A stretch of 28,056 nt of DNA from an uncultured Collinsella sp. (GTDB lineage: Bacteria; Actinomycetota; Coriobacteriia; Coriobacteriales; Coriobacteriaceae): contig UQTD01000020.1 in the NCBI GenBank assembly GCA_900543845.1, forward strand, positions 1-28,056, written 5' to 3'. A program made the position numbers and the translations under genes. The notes beneath the pieces were generated by a model that did not search any database, was not told the DNA's origin, and saw only the letters and a program-made list of their open reading frames with translations. Positions 8,189-15,585 of the stretch are shown one piece after another; position 1 is the stretch's first letter, and each line of letters opens with the position of its first letter.

Positions 8189-9430
8189 TTAGAGGTCCTC
8201 GCGCCAGAAGGGCATGCTCATGCAGCGCGGGCCGCCGCGGCCGCGGGAGAGCTCGGCGGAGGGCACGACGAGAAGGTCCAGGCCCTCCTTGTACAGCACG
8301 TCGTTGGTGACGGTGTTGCGGGCGTAGACGCAGATCTTGCCGGGCTCGACGCACAGGGTGTTGGAGCCGTCGTTCCACTGCTCGCGGGAGGCCGCGATCG
8401 GGTCGCCGCCGCCGCAGGGGATCAGCTTGACCTGGTCGACGCCGGTGGCGTCCTCCAGGACGTGCTCGAGGGTGTCCTCGATCAGGCGGATGTTCACGTC
8501 GCCCGGGTTCTTGCCGGCGGTCAGCTCGTAGACGCGCAGGGTGCCCATGATGGCGGGGTGGATCGTGAACTTATCGACGTCGATCTGGGTGAAGACCGTG
8601 TCGAGGTGCATGAAGGCGCGCGAGACCGGGATGTCGAAGGCCAGGATGCGCTCGACCTTGGAGTCGGAGTTCCAGAAGATGTTCTGGGCCATGACGTCGA
8701 TGGCCGCGGCCTGGGTGCGCTGGGAGATGCCGACGGCGAGGGTCTTCTCGTTGATGTTCAGCACGTCGCCGCCCTCGGTGTGGAACTGGCAGTCGCGGCG
8801 GAAGTACAGGGAGACGTCCTTGTAGTCGGGGTGGTACTTGAAGACGTACTTGCCGTACAGGGTCTCGCGGTTGCGGGTGACCGAGTACATGCGGTTGAGG
8901 TTGACGCCCTCGCCGACGACCGCGAACGGGTCGCGGGTGAAGTAGAGGTTGGGCATCGGGTCGATGATCAGGTCGGACTCGGACTCGGAGTTGACCAGGG
9001 AGTCGAGGGTCGTGGACGCCGTGAGGGGCAGGTCGATCTCGGCCTTGGTCATGCCGGCCATGGTCTTCTTGACGAACTCGAGGTTGTCCTCGATGGAGTC
9101 CAGCTTCTCGCGGACGATCTGCGGCATGTGCTGGCCGCGGATGCCGGCCTCGGCGATGTACTGGTCGGTGAACTCGGCACGGGCGCCGGGGACCTGGTCG
9201 AACACCTCGGCGACGAGGTTCTCGAGGTAGAGGACCTCCACGCCCTGGTCCCTCAGGATCTGGGCGAAGGTGTCGTGCTCCTGCTGTGCGACCTCCAGGA
9301 ACGGGACGTCGTCGAACAGGAGTCGCTCGAGCTCGTCGGGCGGCAGGTTGAGGAGCTCGTCGCCGGGACGGTGCAGGCAGACCTTCCTGAGCTTGCCGAT
9401 CTCGGAAGGCACGTGCAGGCCTTTCGTCAT
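8189..9430 (-). CDS. arcA: Arginine deiminase, copy 1
   Basis: 413-aa arginine deiminase (guanidino-group modifying superfamily): arginine plus water gives citrulline and ammonia, in the cytosol. Catalytic residues are all in place: Asp167 in NLYFTRDPF, Glu219 in HTEGGD, His275 and Asp277 in FMHLDTVF, and nucleophile Cys403 in GGPRCMSM, ten residues from the end as usual. The start ATG 9430 has AAAGG and AGGAGG upstream. It leads the arcA-arcB-carrier operon and has its own promoter. The protein is identical to copy 2 (11276-12517). The only base difference I see in the coding region is the fourth codon, GGC here and GGT in copy 2. Roles are degradation of arginine, acid resistance through ammonia, and ATP by way of carbamoyl phosphate if a carbamate kinase exists elsewhere. 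Confidence 0.97.
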   Translation of the reverse strand: MTKGLHVPSEIGKLRKVCLHRPGDELLNLPPDELERLLFDDVPFLEVAQQEHDTFAQILRDQGVEVLYLENLVAEVFDQVPGARAEFTDQYIAEAGIRGQHMPQIVREKLDSIEDNLEFVKKTMAGMTKAEIDLPLTASTTLDSLVNSESESDLIIDPMPNLYFTRDPFAVVGEGVNLNRMYSVTRNRETLYGKYVFKYHPDYKDVSLYFRRDCQFHTEGGDVLNINEKTLAVGISQRTQAAAIDVMAQNIFWNSDSKVERILAFDIPVSRAFMHLDTVFTQIDVDKFTIHPAIMGTLRVYELTAGKNPGDVNIRLIEDTLEHVLEDATGVDQVKLIPCGGGDPIAASREQWNDGSNTLCVEPGKICVYARNTVTNDVLYKEGLDLLVVPSAELSRGRGGPRCMSMPFWREDL

Positions 9431-9450
9431 GGCCTCCTACCTTTCTTTCG

Positions 9451-9466
9451 GGCCCCTGTCAGGGCC
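9451..9466 (-). promoter_or_regulatory. 5'-UTR hairpin of arcA copy 1
   Basis: GGCCC/GGGCC (loop CTGTCA) lies 20 bases upstream of the start, just before the AAAGGTAGGAGG ribosome site. Copy 2 has a different but still paired sequence at the same place (12538-12550), so the pairing is kept although the bases changed. Confidence 0.5.
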
Positions 9467-9512
9467 GATTCGTTAGCGCCCCTCCGTGTGAGGCGTTATT
9501 GCTGACGACATA

Positions 9513-9578
9513 TTTATATCCAAAATCAGTTCATACTTCCACCTCGCCCCCGAACGGTTTTATATGAGGGGTGAACGG
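9513..9578 (-). promoter_or_regulatory. arcA copy 1 promoter with CCGTTC direct repeat
   Basis: Minus strand: -10 TATAAA (9518-9513) inside GGATATAAA. The -35 position reads TGGAAG, poor, which suggests an activator. CCGTTC occurs at 9557-9552 and 9578-9573, a 21-bp period (two helical turns), with the nearer one 33 bases upstream of the -10. Copy 2 has exactly the same spacing. An activator binding the repeats on one DNA face is inferred. Confidence 0.6.
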
Positions 9579-9612
9579 CATACACATATACTTCACGCAT
9601 GGCACACTTTGA

Positions 9613-9684
9613 TTTAATAAAGTTTATTTACGTGCTTAAACGCGTTTTCAATCCAGATAGCAAATGGAACTAAACTTTATTAAA
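9613..9684. repeat. AT-rich 14-bp inverted repeat upstream of arcA copy 1
   Basis: TTTAATAAAGTTTA (9613-9626) and TAAACTTTATTAAA (9671-9684) are perfectly complementary, 44 bases apart, in an AT-rich non-coding stretch upstream of the arcA1 promoter. Nothing like it is found upstream of copy 2. It may be a pair of regulator sites or a trace of an element. The rest of 9690-9910 holds no gene that I can see. Confidence 0.5.
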
Positions 9685-9807
9685 CCACCCTTAAATTGCA
9701 TATTTCCAATAAAGCTATGAATAGAATTAGCGATTCATACCGCGTCTCAACCATTTTCATTTTTATTCAGAAAAAAGTTTGTCCTATTCATTTCTGGTAA
9801 CAAATTA

Positions 9808-9834
9808 CCGTTTACCAGACGCTTGATACCGTTC
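9808..9834 (+). promoter_or_regulatory. Third CCGTTY-N15-CCGTTC repeat, opposite orientation
   Basis: CCGTTT (9808-9813) and CCGTTC (9829-9834) have the same 21-bp period as the arcA promoters, but on the plus strand. TATAAG follows 13 bases later instead of at 33. No plus-strand gene lies downstream, so this is either an additional binding site for the same regulator or a relic of a lost promoter. Confidence 0.4.
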
Positions 9835-9911
9835 ACCGGAAGCTCAGTATAAGGCCCAGCGAATACCGGCTCGCCTTACGGCCTCATTTGTAACAACTTG
9901 ACTTCTCGGTA

Positions 9912-9953
9912 TAGAAAAACAGTCCCGCTCCCCTCATGGGAAACGGGACTGTT
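9912..9953 (-). terminator. Intrinsic terminator of the aminotransferase
   Basis: Perfect 10-bp stem AACAGTCCCG/CGGGACTGTT. On the minus strand it is followed by TTTTTC, 49 bases past the stop at 10002. Confidence 0.85.
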
Positions 9954-10001
9954 ATCGATAATCGTAGACAGATTTGAGCGGCTTTGAGAGCCGTCGGAAT
10001 C

Positions 10002-11126
10002 CTAGCGATCGAACACCGCCAGTGCCTCGCCCAGAAGCCTCAGACCCTCGCGCAGAACGTCCTCGCTCGCGCAGTAGCCCAGGCGTGCGCCGCAGGGAAG
10101 CTCGAAGCGGCTGCCGGGAACCAACAGCACTCCCCTCTCGGACAGCAGGCGCTTGCAGAACTCCTCGTCATCCCCGGGAATATCAAGCTGGATAAACGAG
10201 GTGGACACGCCCTGCGGGGCCGTCCAGGAAACGCGGTGCTGCGTATCGATCCAAGCCTGCGCGATATCGCGGTTTCCAAACACGATCTTGCGATTGCGCT
10301 TGAGGATCTTGTCCTTGTGCTCAAGCACATAGGTCGCTAAGGCGTCGTTGAACACGCCGCCGCAGATCATGGTGTAATCGCGATAGGTGCGTATGCGGTT
10401 GGACACCTCTTCGTCGGCCACGACCCAGCCCACGCGGGCCGCGGGCGTCGAATAGGTCTTGGACACGGAGTTGGTGACGATGGCCTTCTCGTACACGTCG
10501 GCCATCGACATAAAGGCCTCGGTGTTCTCAAGCGGCAGGTACACCTCGTCGCACAGCACATAGGCGCCCACCGAGCGGGCGATCTCGGCAATCTGGCCGA
10601 GCGTATCGGCATCGAGCACGGTACCGATGGGGTTCGATGCGTTGTTGATGCAGATGAGCTTGGTGGTGGGGCGAACCAGACGCTTGAGCTCCTCGATATC
10701 GGGCTTCCAGCCAAGCTCCTCGCGAAGCTCCCAGTACTCGACTTCGGCGCCCAGCGTGCGCGGAATCTCGTAGAGCGGCGCATAGGTGGGCCACTCGGCA
10801 ATCACATGGTCGCCGGGCTCGACTACAGCCATGATGGCGTTGAGATTGGCACCCGTGCAGCCATTGGTCTGCAGAATGTGATCGGGATTGGCCTCGCGAC
10901 GATACAGCTTGGCAACCTCGGCCTTAAACTCCGGCGAACCCTCGATCCAGCCGTAGTTCATCTTCTCGCGGTCCAGGCGCTCGTAGAACGTGGCACCATC
11001 TTGATCGTCGAGCGCGCGCAGCTCGCCCATGGTAAGCGACGAAATCGTCGACTGGGCGATATCCCACGTGGCGCTCTTCTCCCAAACGTTGAGCCACTCC
11101 TCAACGCCGATTGCCTTGATATCCAT
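10002..11126 (-). CDS. PLP-dependent aminotransferase, class I/II fold
   Basis: 374-aa fold-type I PLP enzyme. Residues expected for the cofactor are visible: Asn165-Pro166 in ASNPIG, Asp193 and Tyr196 in CDEVYLP, the Schiff-base Lys223 in SVSKTYSTP, Arg231 in ARVGW, and a substrate-carboxylate arginine near the C-terminus in GARLGYC. The N-terminal EEWLNVWE and YGWIEGSPEF pattern reminds me of capreomycidine-synthase-like members, which act on arginine derivatives, but that is an impression and not an assignment. It follows arcA copy 2 by 150 bases, with a weak terminator hairpin between them, and has its own terminator. ATG 11126 is preceded by AAGGAG at seven bases. Its position between two arcA genes suggests a substrate in the arginine/citrulline/ornithine group; the reaction is not known. 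Confidence 0.85.
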   Translation of the reverse strand: MDIKAIGVEEWLNVWEKSATWDIAQSTISSLTMGELRALDDQDGATFYERLDREKMNYGWIEGSPEFKAEVAKLYRREANPDHILQTNGCTGANLNAIMAVVEPGDHVIAEWPTYAPLYEIPRTLGAEVEYWELREELGWKPDIEELKRLVRPTTKLICINNASNPIGTVLDADTLGQIAEIARSVGAYVLCDEVYLPLENTEAFMSMADVYEKAIVTNSVSKTYSTPAARVGWVVADEEVSNRIRTYRDYTMICGGVFNDALATYVLEHKDKILKRNRKIVFGNRDIAQAWIDTQHRVSWTAPQGVSTSFIQLDIPGDDEEFCKRLLSERGVLLVPGSRFELPCGARLGYCASEDVLREGLRLLGEALAVFDR

Positions 11127-11171
11127 AACCAAGCTCCTTACAAAAGCAGTCATCCAATCGTGTTGACGTTC

Positions 11172-11213
11172 CTCATACAAGAATGGGGCGGTGCGAATAC
11201 CCGCACCGCCCCA
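11172..11213 (-). terminator. Hairpin terminator after arcA copy 2, probably leaky
   Basis: Perfect 12-bp stem (TGGGGCGGTGCG/CGCACCGCCCCA, 6-nt loop) 63 bases past the arcA2 stop, followed on the minus strand by ATTCTTGTAT. The T content is weak. I see no good promoter between it and the aminotransferase start, so some read-through is likely. Confidence 0.6.
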
Positions 11214-11275
11214 ATGGGAGACATCTAATGGCAGCTAGATGTATGTATTAAGACCTGCACGGGTCCTTGAAGACC

Positions 11276-12517
11276 TTAGAGGTCCTCGCGCCAGAAGGGC
11301 ATGCTCATGCAGCGCGGGCCGCCGCGGCCGCGGGAGAGCTCGGCGGAGGGCACGACGAGAAGGTCCAGGCCCTCCTTGTACAGCACGTCGTTGGTGACGG
11401 TGTTGCGGGCGTAGACGCAGATCTTGCCGGGCTCGACGCACAGGGTGTTGGAGCCGTCGTTCCACTGCTCGCGGGAGGCCGCGATCGGGTCGCCGCCGCC
11501 GCAGGGGATCAGCTTGACCTGGTCGACGCCGGTGGCGTCCTCCAGGACGTGCTCGAGGGTGTCCTCGATCAGGCGGATGTTCACGTCGCCCGGGTTCTTG
11601 CCGGCGGTCAGCTCGTAGACGCGCAGGGTGCCCATGATGGCGGGGTGGATCGTGAACTTATCGACGTCGATCTGGGTGAAGACCGTGTCGAGGTGCATGA
11701 AGGCGCGCGAGACCGGGATGTCGAAGGCCAGGATGCGCTCGACCTTGGAGTCGGAGTTCCAGAAGATGTTCTGGGCCATGACGTCGATGGCCGCGGCCTG
11801 GGTGCGCTGGGAGATGCCGACGGCGAGGGTCTTCTCGTTGATGTTCAGCACGTCGCCGCCCTCGGTGTGGAACTGGCAGTCGCGGCGGAAGTACAGGGAG
11901 ACGTCCTTGTAGTCGGGGTGGTACTTGAAGACGTACTTGCCGTACAGGGTCTCGCGGTTGCGGGTGACCGAGTACATGCGGTTGAGGTTGACGCCCTCGC
12001 CGACGACCGCGAACGGGTCGCGGGTGAAGTAGAGGTTGGGCATCGGGTCGATGATCAGGTCGGACTCGGACTCGGAGTTGACCAGGGAGTCGAGGGTCGT
12101 GGACGCCGTGAGGGGCAGGTCGATCTCGGCCTTGGTCATGCCGGCCATGGTCTTCTTGACGAACTCGAGGTTGTCCTCGATGGAGTCCAGCTTCTCGCGG
12201 ACGATCTGCGGCATGTGCTGGCCGCGGATGCCGGCCTCGGCGATGTACTGGTCGGTGAACTCGGCACGGGCGCCGGGGACCTGGTCGAACACCTCGGCGA
12301 CGAGGTTCTCGAGGTAGAGGACCTCCACGCCCTGGTCCCTCAGGATCTGGGCGAAGGTGTCGTGCTCCTGCTGTGCGACCTCCAGGAACGGGACGTCGTC
12401 GAACAGGAGTCGCTCGAGCTCGTCGGGCGGCAGGTTGAGGAGCTCGTCGCCGGGACGGTGCAGGCAGACCTTCCTGAGCTTGCCGATCTCGGAAGGCACG
12501 TGCAGACCTTTCGTCAT
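11276..12517 (-). CDS. arcA: Arginine deiminase, copy 2
   Basis: 413-aa arginine deiminase with the same sequence as copy 1, including Asp167, Glu219, His275 and Cys403. Read in three frames the two coding regions agree throughout except for one base (fourth codon GGT here, GGC in copy 1), so the nucleotide sequences are almost the same over 1,242 bp at an offset of 3,087. The identity includes the ribosome site and stops about 25 bases upstream; downstream it stops at the stop codon. Beyond that the flanks differ clearly, with only promoter blocks kept. Either a very recent copy was pasted into an older duplicate, or gene conversion keeps the coding regions alike. It probably leads a unit with the aminotransferase, not with arcB. 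Confidence 0.97.
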   Translation of the reverse strand: MTKGLHVPSEIGKLRKVCLHRPGDELLNLPPDELERLLFDDVPFLEVAQQEHDTFAQILRDQGVEVLYLENLVAEVFDQVPGARAEFTDQYIAEAGIRGQHMPQIVREKLDSIEDNLEFVKKTMAGMTKAEIDLPLTASTTLDSLVNSESESDLIIDPMPNLYFTRDPFAVVGEGVNLNRMYSVTRNRETLYGKYVFKYHPDYKDVSLYFRRDCQFHTEGGDVLNINEKTLAVGISQRTQAAAIDVMAQNIFWNSDSKVERILAFDIPVSRAFMHLDTVFTQIDVDKFTIHPAIMGTLRVYELTAGKNPGDVNIRLIEDTLEHVLEDATGVDQVKLIPCGGGDPIAASREQWNDGSNTLCVEPGKICVYARNTVTNDVLYKEGLDLLVVPSAELSRGRGGPRCMSMPFWREDL

Positions 12518-12537
12518 GGCCTCCTACCTTTCTTTCG

Positions 12538-12550
12538 GGCCTTACTGGCC
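12538..12550 (-). promoter_or_regulatory. 5'-UTR hairpin of arcA copy 2
   Basis: GGCC/GGCC pairing around TTACT lies in the same place relative to the start as the longer stem of copy 1. The pairing is preserved although the loop and stem length differ. Confidence 0.45.
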
Positions 12551-12599
12551 GAATGTATCAGCGCCCCTCCGTATGGGACGCTGCTTGCTGACAGCTCTA

Positions 12600-12665
12600 G
12601 TTATATCCAAAAACCACCCGCAATTCCACCTCGCCCCCGAACGGTCAGCAAAGTGCGATGAACGG
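12600..12665 (-). promoter_or_regulatory. arcA copy 2 promoter with CCGTTC direct repeat
   Basis: Minus strand: -10 TATAAC (12605-12600) and -35 position TGGAAT. CCGTTC occurs at 12644-12639 and 12665-12660, period 21 bp, with the nearer copy 33 bases upstream of the -10. CCGTTCGGGGGCGAGGTGGAA is shared with copy 1 while the 15-bp spacer and most surrounding bases differ. The remaining upstream stretch to about 13010 is AT-richer and I see no gene in it. Confidence 0.6.
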
Positions 12666-13012
12666 TATATCGCATATGATTCCCCCATGATGCACTTCAG
12701 TTCTCTAAAGCAGGTTTTCAAAGGTAATCGTTCTTTTTTCTAAGGAATTGAGCAAGATTGCACAAATAATTTCATGTTTAGGAATTGCATAGCTAAAACT
12801 GTTTTCTGCATATTTATGTCGTCTGTCCATGATTCAATTTGGATTCGATTATATTCAGCTCACAATCATTCTTATTCATACATCCTCACCAGTTGAGTAT
12901 GGATATAGATTGTTTTCAAAACGAGTCGGGCAGTTAGTTGCATGCCTTGACAGCGTAAGAAGTAGGTAAAGATACCGTTCGCACAATACGTCCGTGCCGC
13001 AGGTCGACTAAA

Positions 13013-13040
13013 TTGAGACAATAGTGAATAGTGTTAGGCT
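13013..13040 (+). promoter_or_regulatory. Candidate ppk1 promoter
   Basis: TTGAGA (13013-13018), a 16-bp spacer and TAGGCT (13035-13040) would place the transcript start about 30 bases before ATG 13076. No operator or PhoB-like box is evident. Confidence 0.45.
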
Positions 13041-13075
13041 ACCGTCCCCTGCGGGGACTGAACGGACAGATGCAT

Positions 13076-15472
13076 ATGCCGAGCAAAATCGAAAAAAAGC
13101 AAGCCGCCGCAAAGCTGCGCAAACCGCCGCGCGACTTCTCGTACACGCAGAACCGAGAGCTCAGCTGGCTACGCTTTGACAACCGCGTGCTCGACGAGGC
13201 TTTTGATGAGTCCGTGCCGCTGTTCGAGCGCCTTAAGTTCGTCTCGATCTTCGAGTCCAACCTCGATGAGTTCCTCATGGTGCGCGTAGGTGGCCTGTCC
13301 GACCTTGCCGAGCTCAAAAAGCAACCTGTCGACAACAAGAGCAATATGACCGCCTCCGAACAGGTCGATGCCGTCATGGCAGAGCTGCCCGGGCTCCTTA
13401 CCCGTTGGGAGTCCATCTTTAAGAGCATCGAGGGCAAGCTCGACACCCTGGGCGTTCACCGTGCGCGTGTCGATTCGCTTACTCCCGAGGAGCGCACCTT
13501 TGTAACCCGCTACTTCCAGGCCTACGTGTCGCCAGTCATCTCACCGCTGGTGATCGACCCACGCCACCCCTTCCCCAACCTGCGCAACGGCGCGCTCTAC
13601 CTGGCGTGCGGCCTGGACGGCGTCACCGACGAGGAGAGCCTGCTGGGCCTGATCGAGATTCCCGCTTCGATGAACCGCGTGGTCGAGATCCCCTCGCCCA
13701 CCGGCACCTACTCCTACATTCTGCTCGAGGACGTCATCCTCGCCTGCCTGGACAACTGCTTCGGCTCCTATAAGCCGCTCGACCGCGCGCTCATCCGCGT
13801 CACCCGCAACGCCGACATCGATCCGGACGGCGAGGGCGTCGAGGAGGAAGAGGACTACCGCCAGCATATGAAGCGCATCCTCAAGAAGCGCCTGCGCCTG
13901 CAGCCGGTAGTGCTCGCCGTCTCGGGCTCACTCGAAAAAGCAACGCTCAAGACTATCCGCAAGGCGCTCGAGCTCTCGCGTCGCTCGGTCTTTACCTGCG
14001 ATATCCCACTCAACCTGGGCTATGTCTTTGGCATCGAGGGCAAAATACCCGAGCACCTGCGCAACGAGCTGCTCTTTACGCCGTTTAAGCCGCAGCCCAA
14101 CCCCACCATCGATATGACCCGCTCCATCCGCGAGCAGGTGCTTCAGCACGACAAGCTGCTCTTTTATCCCTATGAGGCCATGAACCCCTTCCTGGATCTG
14201 GTGCACGAGGCCGCCTACGACCCCGAGTGCATCTCACTGCGCATCACGCTCTACCGTGTGGCCAAGCAGAGCCGCCTGTGCGAGTCGCTGATCGATGCCG
14301 CCGAGAACGGCAAAGAGGTCACGGTGCTCATGGAGCTCCGCGCCCGCTTCGACGAGCAGAACAACATCGAGTGGGCCGAGCGTCTGGAAGAGGCAGGCTG
14401 CACCGTCATCTACGGCTCCGAGGGCTTTAAGTGCCACTCCAAGATCTGCCAGCTCACCTATCGCGAGGGCATGGCGCTTACACGCCTGACGCTGTTGGGC
14501 ACCGGCAACTTTAACGAGAAGACGGCCAAACTCTACAGCGACTTTATGCTCATGACCGCCCATCCCGGCATCGGCGAGGACGCCAACTTGTTCTTCCGCA
14601 ACCTGTCGCTGGGCAACCTGCGCGGCGACTACCGCTTCCTGGGCGTGGCGCCGGTCGGCCTCAAGCCGCTCATCATGCGCGGCCTGGATCGCGAGATCCA
14701 GCGCGCCCTCGTTGGCGAGCCCGCCCGTGTGTTCTTTAAGCTCAACTCGCTCACCGACCGCGAGGTCATCGACAAGATCGCCGAGGCATCGTGCGCAGGA
14801 GTCCGCGTGGACATGATCATCCGCGGCATCTCGTGCCTCAAGCCGGGCGTTCCGGGCAAGACCGAGAACGTGCATGTCCGTTCTATCGTCGGACGCTTTT
14901 TGGAGCATGCGCGCGTTTACGCCTTTGGCGTGGACTCGGACATGATCTATCTGAGCTCGGCCGACATGATGACGCGCAACACCGAGCACCGCGTGGAGAT
15001 CGCCTTCCCCGTGCTCGACCCCACCTGTCGCGCCCTGGTGCACGAGTACATGGGCATGCAGCTGCGCGACAACGTGAAGGCCCGCAGCCTCACGAGCGAC
15101 GGCACCTGGGTCCCCGTGGAGCGTGCAGAGGGTGAGAAACCCTTCAACTCGCAGGAAGCCCTGCTGGAGCGTGCCTATCGCAACGCCGAGGCGGCCGCCG
15201 AGGCAAAGCCCGCGTCCGCCCCTGCTCCTGAGCCGCAGCCGGCCACGCCCGAGGTTCAGAAGGTCCAGGCGACCGTCATTGAGCCCGAGCCTGCACCTGC
15301 ACCTCAGCCCGAGCCGCAAGCGGCCAAGCCCACACCCGAGACGAGCACCCGTCGCGATAAGCCCGCCGGCAAGACCAAGGCAATCGAGCGCCATCGCCCC
15401 GGTCGCGTGCGCATGGGCCTGGGCCTGATCGGTCTGGGTCTTAAGACGCTCATTACCGGCAAGACGAAATAG
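13076..15472 (+). CDS. ppk1: Polyphosphate kinase 1 with C-terminal extension
   Basis: 798-aa polyphosphate kinase: transfers the ATP gamma-phosphate to polyphosphate, reversibly. N-domain about 20-125, head domain about 130-335, and two phospholipase-D-like catalytic domains about 340-690. His454 in GFKCHSKIC corresponds to the autophosphorylated histidine; His611 in LEHARVYAFG is the second active-site histidine. The core is about 690 residues as usual. Residues about 705-798 are extra: a Pro/Ala/Glu/Gln-rich linker, then a basic stretch (RRDKPAGKTKAIERHRPGR) and a short apolar helix MGLGLIGLGLKTLI. That tail could tether the enzyme to membrane or nucleic acid. ATG 13076 is favoured by GGA at nine bases; ATG 13070 and GTG 13031 are alternatives. 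Single gene with its own terminator. Confidence 0.94.
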   Translation: MPSKIEKKQAAAKLRKPPRDFSYTQNRELSWLRFDNRVLDEAFDESVPLFERLKFVSIFESNLDEFLMVRVGGLSDLAELKKQPVDNKSNMTASEQVDAVMAELPGLLTRWESIFKSIEGKLDTLGVHRARVDSLTPEERTFVTRYFQAYVSPVISPLVIDPRHPFPNLRNGALYLACGLDGVTDEESLLGLIEIPASMNRVVEIPSPTGTYSYILLEDVILACLDNCFGSYKPLDRALIRVTRNADIDPDGEGVEEEEDYRQHMKRILKKRLRLQPVVLAVSGSLEKATLKTIRKALELSRRSVFTCDIPLNLGYVFGIEGKIPEHLRNELLFTPFKPQPNPTIDMTRSIREQVLQHDKLLFYPYEAMNPFLDLVHEAAYDPECISLRITLYRVAKQSRLCESLIDAAENGKEVTVLMELRARFDEQNNIEWAERLEEAGCTVIYGSEGFKCHSKICQLTYREGMALTRLTLLGTGNFNEKTAKLYSDFMLMTAHPGIGEDANLFFRNLSLGNLRGDYRFLGVAPVGLKPLIMRGLDREIQRALVGEPARVFFKLNSLTDREVIDKIAEASCAGVRVDMIIRGISCLKPGVPGKTENVHVRSIVGRFLEHARVYAFGVDSDMIYLSSADMMTRNTEHRVEIAFPVLDPTCRALVHEYMGMQLRDNVKARSLTSDGTWVPVERAEGEKPFNSQEALLERAYRNAEAAAEAKPASAPAPEPQPATPEVQKVQATVIEPEPAPAPQPEPQAAKPTPETSTRRDKPAGKTKAIERHRPGRVRMGLGLIGLGLKTLITGKTK

Positions 15473-15497
15473 TCGTTTGTAGAAGCAGTTTGTAGAA

Positions 15498-15541
15498 GCG
15501 CCCCGCATTTGAGGAAAGCCTCGGATGCGGGGCGCTTTTCC
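15498..15541 (+). terminator. Intrinsic terminator of ppk1
   Basis: GCGCCCCGCAT/ATGCGGGGCGC stem with an inner GAGG/CCTC pairing, followed by TTTTCC, 25 bases past the ppk1 stop. Confidence 0.88.
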
Positions 15542-15585
15542 CTGCTACCATGGTGCGGACAACAACGCGAATGACAGGCAGGGAT

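Noticed and set aside
7082..9505. An 807-residue open frame on the plus strand opposite arcA1 and arcB, and a similar 464-residue one opposite arcA2 (11267-12661).
   Set aside because: They mirror the codons of real minus-strand genes in GC-rich DNA, are rich in Gly/Val/Asp/Leu with no recognisable domain, and have no ribosome site.
12949..12972. TTGACA followed by a possible -10 before ppk1.
   Set aside because: The -10 position reads AGATAC, poor; TTGAGA/TAGGCT at 13013-13040 is nearer and better placed.
14234..15508. A 424-residue minus-strand open frame opposite ppk1.
   Set aside because: Antisense shadow; it starts inside the ppk1 terminator and has no domain.
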